A stretch of DNA of 16,281 nt from Wagnerdoeblera sp046292685. Its GTDB lineage: Bacteria; Pseudomonadota; Alphaproteobacteria; Rhodobacterales; Rhodobacteraceae. This document shows, in pieces, positions 1-6,761 of this stretch. The translations under genes were made by a program, and so were the position numbers. The stretch is from positions 1 through 16,281 of the forward strand of contig NZ_JBKBQM010000061.1 in the NCBI RefSeq assembly GCF_046292685.1. Direction: 5' to 3'. The number at the start of each line of letters is the position of its first letter. Position 1 is the first letter of the stretch. The notes under the pieces were generated by a model. It was not told where the DNA came from, did not search any database, and saw only the letters and a list, made by a program, of their open reading frames with translations.

Positions 1-1
1 G

Positions 2-355
2 ACGAGGGGTGGCATCGGGCACCCATACCTCGCCTCGACCAGCACGACGCTCACCGCTGCCGCCCAAACAGAGGGAAAACTGTTCCGCCTCGTGGACTTC
101 TTCAGCAGCCTGCTAGAGGCCGCGCACCTGTCCGAGGTTTCTGCCAGCGCCGCGCGGCTGGGGCGGCTGCCCTTGCCCGACAGCGCGCCGCCAGCGGGGC
201 TGCCGGATTGGCTGGTTTCCTCGCGCCGGTTCGTGGCGGTCGAGTGCGACAAAATCTGTCATGGTCTGAGCTATGACCCGGAATTCGGTCTGATTTTCGC
301 TTGGCGCGGGTTTTGGGGCGCCACTATCCTTCGTGCAGGTTGTACCGGGTGCGGC
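2..355 (+). CDS. C-terminal part of an unidentified protein upstream of casA; possibly the Cas3 C-terminus
   Basis: The frame is open from the window edge and contains no stop before the casA start, so only the end of the protein is visible. The encoded segment is acidic/leucine-rich (FRLVDFFSSLLEAAHLSE) and ends with a motif of the form GLSYDPEFGL. I do not recognise it with certainty. Position and strand fit cas3, the helicase-nuclease gene that normally precedes casA in type I-E operons, and a Y-D-x-x-x-G-L tail is reminiscent of Cas3 C-terminal ends; that is inference from memory. The reading frame continues straight into the casA N-terminus (Met at 356), so the two are either fused or the upstream stop has been lost. 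No convincing Shine-Dalgarno precedes the casA ATG. A GTG at 92 is a possible internal start but is probably not the real one. Confidence 0.4.
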
Positions 356-1485
356 ATGCTGAACCTGATTTCCAATGCATGGATTCCCGTCCTGCACAAG
401 GATGGCAGCCGGTCGGTGATCGCGCCCTGGCAGATGGCAGATGGCGGATGACGGGCTGGCATCTCCCGACTGGCCGCGACCCGACCTGAACATCGCCTGT
501 CTGGAACTGCTGATCGGGCTGGTGTTCCTGGCCGATCCGCCCCGCGGTGCAGGCGACTGGCGCGCCCGCCGCCGCCCCGACCCCGCGCGGTTGCGCGCCG
601 CGCTGGAACCCTATGCGCCTGCGTTCGAGCTGATGGGCGATGGCCCGAGGTTCATGCAGGATCTTGAGGCGTTCGAGACCGGCGAGAACGGTCCCAATGG
701 CCCCGACATGCTGTTCATCGACAGCGCGGGTGGCCAGACGGTGAAGAACAATGCCGATCTTCTGGTCAAGCGTGATCGCTACCCGGTCTTGCCGCCGGCG
801 CTGGCGGCGATGGCGCTGTTTGCCTTGCAGGCGCACGCGCCCAAAGGCGGGGCGGGCAACCGCACCTCGATGCGCCGGGGCGGGCCGATGGTGACGCTGG
901 TGGACCCGGGCGAAGGGCTTTGGTCGCTGGTCTGGGCGAATGTGCCGGATGGCGCGCCGGCGGGCGCCGAGGCGCTGGCCTGGATGCACCCGGCGCGGGT
1001 GTCCGACAAGGGCCAGCAGGTGTTTCACGATCAGGTTCTGGCGGTGCAGGCGTTTTTCGGCATACCGCGGCGGTTGCGGCTGGTGGTCGGGGCGGGCGGG
1101 ATTTCCGGTGTGGTGCAGCGCCCCTGGGGCGCGAATTACGCCGGCTGGGTGCATCCCCTGACGCCCTATTACCGGCAGAAGCCGGGGGCTGAGCTGTTGC
1201 CCCGGCGTCCGCGGGCCGGGGCCTTCGGCTATAGCAACTGGCTGGGCGTGGGGGCGGCGCGGCGCTCGGCCGACGGGCTGGCGGAACGGGCGAAGGTGGT
1301 GGATGGGTGGGAGGCGCGGTCGCCTGGGCGGGCGTATGTGATCGTGGCCGGCTGGGCGATGGACAACATGAAGCCGCGCGATTTCACCTTTTCCTGCGCG
1401 CCCTTGCTGGACCTGCCCGACGATCAGGCCGACCGGCTGCAGGGCATGATCGAGGCGGCCGAGGTGCTGGCGGTGGCCTTGCGCG
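356..1485 (+). pseudogene. cas8e: cas8e (casA/cse1), Cascade large subunit, frameshifted and 3'-truncated
   Basis: Cas8e/Cse1 recognises the PAM and recruits Cas3 in type I-E Cascade. The N-terminus (MLNLISNAWIPV) is the typical Cse1 start, but the frame stops at 449-451 after 31 codons. Homology resumes in another frame at about 445 (DWPRPDLNIACLELLIGL) and continues through the Cse1 body (LLVKRDRYPVLPPALAAMAL, NRTSMRRGGPMVTLV, WGANYAGWVHPLTPYY, GWAMDNMKPRDFTF). The cause is visible: CAGATGG occurs twice in tandem at 431-437 and 438-444, and removing one copy restores ...PWQMADDGLASPDW. After about residue 375 of the restored protein, near codons encoding MIEAAEVLAVAL, Cse1-like sequence stops, where the C-terminal four-helix bundle should begin; about 130-150 residues are missing against E. 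coli Cse1 (502 aa). The following DNA belongs to cse2 in a different frame. End position is approximate. Confidence 0.85.
431..444 (+). repeat. 7-bp tandem duplication causing the casA frameshift
   Basis: CAGATGG is present twice back-to-back (431-437, 438-444) within casA, followed by a third, degenerate copy CGGATGA. Removing one unit gives an uninterrupted Cse1 reading frame. The extra unit is therefore the lesion, and slipped-strand loss of it would repair this defect but not the 3' truncation. Confidence 0.85.
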
Positions 1486-1900
1486 GCGCGGCTGCGGCGG
1501 GCCGATGCGCTGGACACGCTGACGGAACCCGCGGTGCAGGCGCTGGCGCGGCGGCTGGGGATGGGCGCGGGGGGGGGCGCCGTAGCTGGTGCGGCTGGTG
1601 CAGGTGCTGGCCGATCTGCGGGCGGACGACCGGGACAGCCTGGCACGGCGGCTGGCAGGCGTGCTCTCGTCGTTGCGGTTTCGGCGCCTGATGCGGGTGG
1701 AGGGCGACGAGTTCACCGTCCAACTGCGCCGCGCGATCGTCATGGCCGACCGGCGCTGCGATGTGGCGCGGCTGGCCGGCGACCTGCTGGCCTGGGATCG
1801 CCCCGAGGCGGGCGACCGGATCCGCGCGCAATGGTGTTTCGACTATTTCGGCGGCTCGCTGGACGAAGCGCCCGCGATTTCCGAGGAGAAAGCCGGATGA
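1486..1900 (+). pseudogene. cse2: cse2 (casB/cas11), Cascade small subunit, 5'-truncated and frameshifted
   Basis: Cse2 forms the dimeric belly of Cascade. Two pieces are recognisable. The first, about 1486-1570 in one frame (LRRADALDTLTEPAVQALAR), resembles the middle of alphaproteobacterial Cse2. The second, about 1589-1900 in the next frame, carries the C-terminal core (LRFRRLMRVEGDEFTVQLRR, DVARLAGDLLAWD, RIRAQWCFDYFGG). The frame switch falls at a run of nine G (1569-1577), and the downstream frame also has a TAG at 1583-1585. The usual N-terminal ~40-50 residues are absent, apparently lost in the same deletion that removed the casA 3' end. A GTG at 1589 after the TAG could start a 103-residue C-terminal fragment. 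The stop overlaps the cas7e start as ATGA, the normal arrangement. Confidence 0.75.
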
Positions 1901-2970
1901 CGACCTTTGTGCAATTCCATTTGCTGACGCCCGATCCGCCATCCAACCCGAACCGCGACGATCAGGGCCGGCCCAAGCAGGCGATGGTCGGCGGGCAGCC
2001 GCGGCTGCGGCTGTCGTCGCAGTCGATCAAGCGGGCGGTGCGGGAAACCGCCTATTTCCGGCAAAACCTGGCCGGCCATGTCGGCACCCGCACCAAGCGC
2101 ATCGCCGAGGAGGTGGAAAAGCACCTGTTCGCCAAGGGCATCGACGGGGCGAATGCCCGGTCGGCGGCGGCGACCGTGGCGAATGTGTTTTCCAAGCTGG
2201 AGGCGGAAAAGGATGGCAAGCCGCCGCTGACCACCACGTTGGCCTTCGTGTCGCCCGACGAATGGCGGTTCGCGCACGATCTGGCCGAACGGCTGACGGC
2301 GGGCGAAAAGCTCGATACGAAGGAGCTGAAAAAGCTGGTGCTGCGCCGCGCCGACGGGGCGGTGGACATTGCTATGTTCGGCCGGATGCTGGCCGAAGGC
2401 CCGGATTTCAACCGCGAGGCGGCGGTGCAGGTGGGACATGCCATCACCACCCATCGCGCCCTGGTCGAGGACGACTGGTATTCCGCCGTGGACGATCTGA
2501 AGACCCGAGAGGAGGATGCCGGCGCCGGCCACCTGGGCGAAACCGGCTTCGGTTCGGGCATCTATTACCTTTATGCCTGCGTCAACGTCGAGCTGCTGGT
2601 CGAAAACCTGTGCGGCGACCATGCCCTTGCAGCCAAGGGGCTGGAAGCGCTGGCATGTGCGCTGGCCACGGCCACGCCCAAAGGCAAGCAGAACAGCTTC
2701 GGCCACCATCCGCGGGCGCATTACATCCGGTTGGAACGGGGCAGTGCGCAGCCGCGCGACCTGTCGGGGGCGTTCTTCAAGCCAGTGGACCTGCGCGCGA
2801 ACGATAATGATGGTGTGCGCGCCTGGATTTCGGCGCTGGAGGAGATGGCGGGCAAGCTGGACCATTGCTATGGCCCGGCCTGCGATGCGGTCATGGTGCT
2901 GAACGTGCCCGAAGGGCAGGGCACGCTGGCCGACCTGGCCGCCTTTGCCGCGGCGGCGGCGCATGGCTGA
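1897..2970 (+). CDS. cas7e: Cas7e (CasC/Cse4), Cascade backbone subunit
   Basis: Six Cas7e copies coat the crRNA spacer to form the Cascade backbone. This is a 357-residue intact protein, close to E. coli CasC (363 aa). Family signatures are visible: N-terminal FVQFHLLTPDPPSNPNRDD, RLSSQSIKRAVRE, the central VDIAMFGRMLAEGPDFNREA followed by VQVGHAITTH, and GSGIYYLYACVNVELL. The ATG at 1897 overlaps the cse2 stop (ATGA), and GAGGAGA at 1883-1889 is a good ribosome binding site. The same frame is open further upstream, but that sequence is out-of-frame cse2. The stop lies 8 nt inside cas5e. No lesion is visible, in contrast to the two preceding Cascade genes. Confidence 0.95.
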   Translation: MTTFVQFHLLTPDPPSNPNRDDQGRPKQAMVGGQPRLRLSSQSIKRAVRETAYFRQNLAGHVGTRTKRIAEEVEKHLFAKGIDGANARSAAATVANVFSKLEAEKDGKPPLTTTLAFVSPDEWRFAHDLAERLTAGEKLDTKELKKLVLRRADGAVDIAMFGRMLAEGPDFNREAAVQVGHAITTHRALVEDDWYSAVDDLKTREEDAGAGHLGETGFGSGIYYLYACVNVELLVENLCGDHALAAKGLEALACALATATPKGKQNSFGHHPRAHYIRLERGSAQPRDLSGAFFKPVDLRANDNDGVRAWISALEEMAGKLDHCYGPACDAVMVLNVPEGQGTLADLAAFAAAAAHG

Positions 2971-3646
2971 GCATCTGGTGTTCACGCTGGCCGCCACCAT
3001 CGCCAGTTTCGGCGATGTGGCCGGGCACGAACGGCGCGGGTCCTGGGGCTGGCCGGGGCGCTCGGCGCTTCTGGGCCTCATGGCGGCGGCGCAGGGCATC
3101 CGGCGGGATGGCGATTTTTCGGCGCTGGAGACACTCCGGCTCTTGGTCGCGGTGTTCGAGGGCGGCCAGCCCTGGCGCGACTATCACACGGTGCAGACGG
3201 TGCCGACGACGCTGGCCCGCCGCCCGCAAGCGCGCCCCGAGGCGCTGGCGCGTGCCGGCAAGGAGGCCCACACCACCATCACCTTGCGCGATTACCGAAC
3301 GGGCGTTCTGTTCGGCGGGGCGGCGACGGGGCCGGGGTTGCCCACGCTGGCCGAGTCGCTGCGGCGCCCGGTGTTTCAACTGTATCTGGGCCGCAAGTCC
3401 TGCCCGCTGTCGGCCCCGGTTGCCCCGCGGGTGGTCGAGGCCGACACGCCCGAGGCCGCGCTGGCGCAGCTGCAACTGCCGCCCTGGCACAAGGGCGCCG
3501 TCGCGCGGATGCTGTTTGCCGACGCGGGCCCCGAAGGCCAGACCGAAACCCGCCCCGATACGCCGCGGGACCGTTTGCGCTGGCATTTCGCTGCCCGTCC
3601 GGTTCACAGTCGGGCGGTGGAGAGCCGACCGGAAGGCTGGCCATGA
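2963..3646 (+). CDS. cas5e: Cas5e (CasD), crRNA 5'-handle-binding Cascade subunit
   Basis: Cas5e caps the 5' handle of the crRNA and contacts Cas7 and Cas8e. The protein is 227 residues, matching E. coli CasD (224). It starts MAEHLVFTLAATIASFGDVA, has the typical WGWPGRSALLGLMAAAQGI helix, a DYHTVQTVP segment, and the conserved YLGRKSCPLSAPV motif. The ATG at 2963 is chosen over an in-frame ATG at 2945 because homology begins there and it overlaps the cas7e end by 8 nt. In a standard type I-E operon cas6e would follow; here the stop (TGA 3644-3646) overlaps the start of a DUF262/HNH gene as ATGA. There is no HNH fusion inside this protein itself. Confidence 0.95.
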   Translation: MAEHLVFTLAATIASFGDVAGHERRGSWGWPGRSALLGLMAAAQGIRRDGDFSALETLRLLVAVFEGGQPWRDYHTVQTVPTTLARRPQARPEALARAGKEAHTTITLRDYRTGVLFGGAATGPGLPTLAESLRRPVFQLYLGRKSCPLSAPVAPRVVEADTPEAALAQLQLPPWHKGAVARMLFADAGPEGQTETRPDTPRDRLRWHFAARPVHSRAVESRPEGWP

Positions 3647-5508
3647 GTTTCCAGACCAACCCCGTGCCCTTGCGCGACCTGCTGAACGCCGCCCATGCCG
3701 GGCGCCTGCAACTGCCGGATTTCCAGCGCTCCTACGTTTGGGGGGACGAGGATGTGCGGATGCTGGTCGCCTCGATCCTGCGGGGCTTTCCGGTGGGGGC
3801 GCTGCTGACGCTGCGCAGCGGGGGCGAGGTGAACTTTCGCCCGCGCCTGCTGCAAGGGGTGGAGGCCGCGCGCAAGGCCCGCGGCGAAGGCGCCGCCGGC
3901 GCGGCCGAGGAATTGCTGCTGGATGGCCAGCAGCGCATCACCTCGCTTTACGGGGCGATGGTGACGCCGCAAGCGATGGTGGTGCGCAAGCCGCGCAGCG
4001 AACGGCAGCATCTGCGACGGTTCTATTACCTGCGCATCGATGCCGCGGTCGAGCACCCCGAGGATATCGAGAAGGCGGTTCTGGGCGTGCCCGAAAGCCG
4101 CCAGCGCCACGACGAGGTGCTGCGGATCGACCTGTCGGACCGCGAACGCGAGTTCGAGGAGGGGTGCTTTCCGTTGAACCTGGCGTTTTCGGATGCGGCC
4201 TTCGACTGGATCGACGATTACCGCGACCATTGGCGCGCCCGCGATGCCGCCCGGGCCGGACGGGCCCGCCGGTTTCGCAAGGATGTGCTGGAACCGCTGC
4301 GGGCCTATCAGATGCGGGTCATCAGCCTGGGCCAGGACACCACGCGCGAAGCGGTATGCATGGTGTTCGAAAAGGTCAACGTCGGCGGCAAGAAGCTGGA
4401 TGCGTTCGAGCTGGTGACGGCGATCTTTGCCGGGGCGGCCGAGCCCTTGAACCTGCGCGACGACTGGGAAACGCGGCGCGCGCGCATCCGGCGCGGGGCG
4501 AGCCTGAAGGGCATGGAAAACCCGGTGTTCGACCATCTGCGCGGCTTCGACTTTCTGCAAGGCGCATCGCTGGTACTGACCCACGCCGCGCGCAAGGCGG
4601 CCGAGGCGCGGGCCGAGCGCGAATTGCCGCAAATCTCGTGCCGCCGCGATGCGCTGCTGAAGACGGAGCTGGGCGGCTACAAGGCGGTTGCCGACCGGCT
4701 GGAGGACGGGTTCCGCGAAGCCGGGCGGTTCCTGAACGATCAGGGCATCCTCTGGGCCAAGGATCTGCCCTATCCGGCGCAGGGGGTGACGCTGGCGGCG
4801 GTGTTCGCCATTGCGGGCAAGGCGGCGCAGTCGGCGGCGGCCAAGGACAAGCTGCGCCTGTGGTTCTGGCGCACCGCGCTGGCCGAGGATTACGGGCTCA
4901 GCCCCGAATCCAAGCTGGCCAAGGATGCCGAGGATCTCAGCGCCTGGCTGGCCGGTGGGCCCGAGCCGGTGCGGATGCCGCTGTTGACCTTCAACCCCGA
5001 CCGGCTGGACACGCTGCGCAACCGCATTTCGGCGGCCTACAACGCCTTTGCGGCGCTGCTGCTGCGCGAAGGCGGGCGCGATTTCATCACCGGGGATCGG
5101 GCGGATATCCTGACCTTCGGCAACGACCCGATGGACGTGCACCATATTTTCCCGCGGAAGTGGTGCGAGGATCAGGGCATCGACGTGGCGCGCTATGACA
5201 CCATCCTGAACAAGACCCCGCTGACGGCGGCCAGCAACCGCGCCATCGGCGGCGACGCGCCATCGGTCTATCTGAATCGGATCGAGGCGCAGCATGGGCT
5301 GACGTTTGGCCAGATAAACAGCATCCTGCGCAGCCACCTGATCGACCCGGACCTGCTGCGTCAAAACGATTTTGCGGGGTTCATTGCCGATCGCAAGGCG
5401 CGGCTGGCAGGGCTGGCCGCCAGGGCCATGGGGCTGGCGGTTGCCGCCGCGCCCCTGGCCCCGACCGAGCCCGAAGCCACCGCACCGCCCGAGGAGGAGG
5501 CCGCCTGA
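3643..5508 (+). CDS. DUF262 + HNH (GmrSD/BrxU/SspE-like) nuclease embedded in the cas operon
   Basis: The 621-residue protein has the two-part architecture of modification-sensing restriction nucleases. The N-terminal DUF262 domain shows LQLPDFQRSYVW (22-33), LLLDGQQRITSLY (91-103, the DGQQR motif of a ParB/Srx-like NTPase fold) and VFEKVNVGGKKLDAFEL (241-257). A long helical middle follows. The C-terminal HNH/DUF1524-like domain has DVHHIFPRKW (498-507), then ILNKTPLTAASNRAIGG (521-537) with Asn523 and Asn532, and PSVYLNRIE. All expected catalytic residues are present. The tail (about 595-621) is Ala/Pro/Glu-rich. The start overlaps the cas5e stop (ATGA) with GGAAGG at 3631-3636; the stop overlaps the presumed cas6e start. 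Base composition matches the cas genes, which argues against very recent insertion. Known relatives cleave glucosylated or phosphorothioated DNA, or DNA otherwise modified; its target here is unknown. Confidence 0.88.
   Translation: MSFQTNPVPLRDLLNAAHAGRLQLPDFQRSYVWGDEDVRMLVASILRGFPVGALLTLRSGGEVNFRPRLLQGVEAARKARGEGAAGAAEELLLDGQQRITSLYGAMVTPQAMVVRKPRSERQHLRRFYYLRIDAAVEHPEDIEKAVLGVPESRQRHDEVLRIDLSDREREFEEGCFPLNLAFSDAAFDWIDDYRDHWRARDAARAGRARRFRKDVLEPLRAYQMRVISLGQDTTREAVCMVFEKVNVGGKKLDAFELVTAIFAGAAEPLNLRDDWETRRARIRRGASLKGMENPVFDHLRGFDFLQGASLVLTHAARKAAEARAERELPQISCRRDALLKTELGGYKAVADRLEDGFREAGRFLNDQGILWAKDLPYPAQGVTLAAVFAIAGKAAQSAAAKDKLRLWFWRTALAEDYGLSPESKLAKDAEDLSAWLAGGPEPVRMPLLTFNPDRLDTLRNRISAAYNAFAALLLREGGRDFITGDRADILTFGNDPMDVHHIFPRKWCEDQGIDVARYDTILNKTPLTAASNRAIGGDAPSVYLNRIEAQHGLTFGQINSILRSHLIDPDLLRQNDFAGFIADRKARLAGLAARAMGLAVAAAPLAPTEPEATAPPEEEAA
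5491..5507 (+). promoter_or_regulatory. Ribosome binding site supporting a CTG start for cas6e
   Basis: A GAGGAGGAGG tract (5491-5500) lies 4 nt before CTG at 5505-5507. The CTG shares bases with the DUF262 stop codon (CTGA, in place of the usual ATGA). Cas6e homology (TFLSRLVL) begins at the codon after this CTG, so the site decides between CTG 5505 and the downstream GTG 5526. Confidence 0.6.
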
Positions 5509-6173
5509 CGTTTCTTTCGCGCCTTGTGCTGCGGCAGGCCTCCGTTGTGGCTGCCCTGGGCCGGTTGCTGAACCCCGACCACGACGGGCGGCGGATGGAT
5601 GCGCAGCACCGCTTGATCTGGTCGGCCTTTGCCGGCGGCGCGGCGGCGCGGCGGGATTTCCTGTGGCGCGAGATGGGGCAGCGGCAGTTCCTGGTGCTCT
5701 CGGCCCAGCCGCCGAAACCCTCGCCCTTGTTCGAGGAGCCGGAGGTGACGGGCTTTGCCCCGGCGCTGGCGGCGGGCGACCGGCTGGCGTTCCTGTTGCG
5801 CGCCGATGCAACCCGGACGGTGACCGTGGCGGACGGGAAAAAGCGCCACCGCGATGTGGTTATGGAGGCGCTTCATGGCTTGCCTGCCGGGGACCGAGCC
5901 GAGACCCGGATGGACCTCGCGCAGGAGGCCGGGGCGGCCTGGCTGACAGGGCAGGGGGCGCGGGCGGGGTTTACCATGCTGCGGGCCGATGTCACCGCCT
6001 ATCGCGTGGTGGAACCGCCGGGGCAGGGCCAGCGGCGCCCGCGGTTCGGTGTGTTGGATCTGGAAGGGGTGATCGAGGTTACCGACCCGGCGCTGTTCCT
6101 GCCGAAGCTGGTGCAGGGCGTCGGCCGGGCCAAGGCCTTTGGCTGCGGGCTGATGCTGATCTGCCGGGCTTGA
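5505..6173 (+). CDS. cas6e: Cas6e (CasE/Cse3), pre-crRNA endoribonuclease
   Basis: Cas6e cuts the stem-loop of type I-E repeats and stays bound to the 3' hairpin. With the CTG start the protein has 222 residues, in the family range (E. coli 199), and begins M-TFLSRLVL, matching the canonical MYLSR.. start. A GTG start at 5526 would delete the first beta strand. A likely catalytic His lies in DAQHRLIWSAFAG (His35 by the CTG start), the RDFLWR segment follows, and the C-terminal glycine-rich RNA-binding loop is GVGRAKAFGCGL. There is no ATG anywhere near the expected start; either CTG is used, or translation reinitiates inefficiently, lowering Cas6e. The TGA at 6171-6173 lies inside a -35-like sequence for the next gene pair. 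Confidence 0.92.
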   Translation: MTFLSRLVLRQASVVAALGRLLNPDHDGRRMDAQHRLIWSAFAGGAAARRDFLWREMGQRQFLVLSAQPPKPSPLFEEPEVTGFAPALAAGDRLAFLLRADATRTVTVADGKKRHRDVVMEALHGLPAGDRAETRMDLAQEAGAAWLTGQGARAGFTMLRADVTAYRVVEPPGQGQRRPRFGVLDLEGVIEVTDPALFLPKLVQGVGRAKAFGCGLMLICRA

Positions 6174-6197
6174 CCGGATGGAATGCGCATGTATCCT
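6170..6197 (+). promoter_or_regulatory. Putative promoter of ccdAB overlapping the cas6e stop codon
   Basis: TTGACC (6170-6175) and TATCCT (6192-6197) are separated by 16 nt, a sigma70-like pair. A second -10-like TATGAT lies at 6201-6206, although its spacing from TTGACC is too long. The sequence contains the short direct repeats GTAT (6191-6194 and 6200-6203) just before ccdA, where CcdA autoregulation would be expected. This is prediction from sequence only. Confidence 0.45.
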
Positions 6198-6221
6198 GCG
6201 TATGATGTATGGAGCTTTCCC

Positions 6222-6449
6222 ATGGGTGCCGTTCGCAAGGCTGCCAACCTGACGCTGGATGCCGCCTTGCTCGAAGAAGCGCGTGGGCTGGGCCTGAACC
6301 TGTCGGCGGCCGCCGAGCAGGGGCTGCGCGCGGCAGTGGCCGAGGCGAAGGCCGCCCGCTGGCAGGCCGAGAACGCCGCCGCGCTGGCCAGTTCCAACGC
6401 CTGGGTCGAGGCGAACGGCCTGCCGCTGTCGCGCCACCGTCCGTTCTGA
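6222..6449 (+). CDS. ccdA: CcdA-type antitoxin
   Basis: CcdA proteins pair an N-terminal ribbon-helix-helix DNA-binding domain with a flexible C-terminal tail that neutralises CcdB. The 75-residue product begins MGAVRKAANLTLDAALLEEA (ribbon and helix) and has the family's C-terminal signature ARWQAENAAALASSNAWVEA ending NGLPL. ATG 6222 is chosen because GGAG lies at 6211-6214 and family homology starts there; the in-frame ATG at 6183 would add 13 unrelated residues and lies inside the promoter-like region. The stop overlaps the ccdB start by one base (TGATG). It sits 48 nt after cas6e, inside a cas operon that would normally run directly into cas1. Confidence 0.9.
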   Translation: MGAVRKAANLTLDAALLEEARGLGLNLSAAAEQGLRAAVAEAKAARWQAENAAALASSNAWVEANGLPLSRHRPF

Positions 6450-6748
6450 TGGCGCGCTTCGATGCCTGGCCTGACCCCGATGGGGAAGGGTGGTTGCTGC
6501 AGGTGCAGGCCGACCTGCTGCGCGGCCTGAACACCCGCGTGGTGGTGCCGCTGCTGCCGCGCAACCGCGCGCCCTTGCCCGCGGCACGGCTGAACCCGGT
6601 GCTGGCGGTTGCCGGGGCCGAGCATGTGATGGTCACGCAGTTCCTGTCGGCTGTGCCGGCCGCGATGCTGACGGGCGCGCCGGTCAGCCTGGCCGGGCAG
6701 GGCGATGCGATCATGGGCGCGCTGGATATGCTTCTGACCGGGGTCTGA
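6449..6748 (+). CDS. ccdB: CcdB-type toxin (gyrase-poison family)
   Basis: The 99-residue protein matches CcdB length (101) and layout: MARFDAWPDPDGEGWLLQVQ, then DLLRGLNTRVVVPLLPR (CcdB: TPGRRMVIPL), LNPVLAVAGAEHVMVTQ, AVPAAMLTGAPVS, and a C-terminal helix with IMGALDMLLTGV. F-plasmid CcdB ends WGI and its Trp99 is critical for gyrase poisoning; here the tail is TGV, so the Gly is kept but the Trp is not. Other chromosomal CcdB homologues vary at this tail, so activity cannot be judged by eye. It overlaps ccdA by one base and ends 13 nt before cas1, so a promoter for ccdAB could also transcribe cas1-cas2. Confidence 0.88.
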   Translation: MARFDAWPDPDGEGWLLQVQADLLRGLNTRVVVPLLPRNRAPLPAARLNPVLAVAGAEHVMVTQFLSAVPAAMLTGAPVSLAGQGDAIMGALDMLLTGV

Positions 6749-6761
6749 GAGAGGGCGGCGG

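Noticed and set aside
1534..1896. In-frame upstream extension of cas7e by about 120 codons
   Set aside because: The sequence is Gly/Ala/Arg-rich out-of-frame cse2; Cas7e homology and a good ribosome binding site place the start at 1897.
3604..5811. A 735-codon open frame on the - strand opposite the DUF262 gene
   Set aside because: The translation is Pro/Arg/Gln-rich without motifs; it is a typical shadow of a high-GC coding strand.
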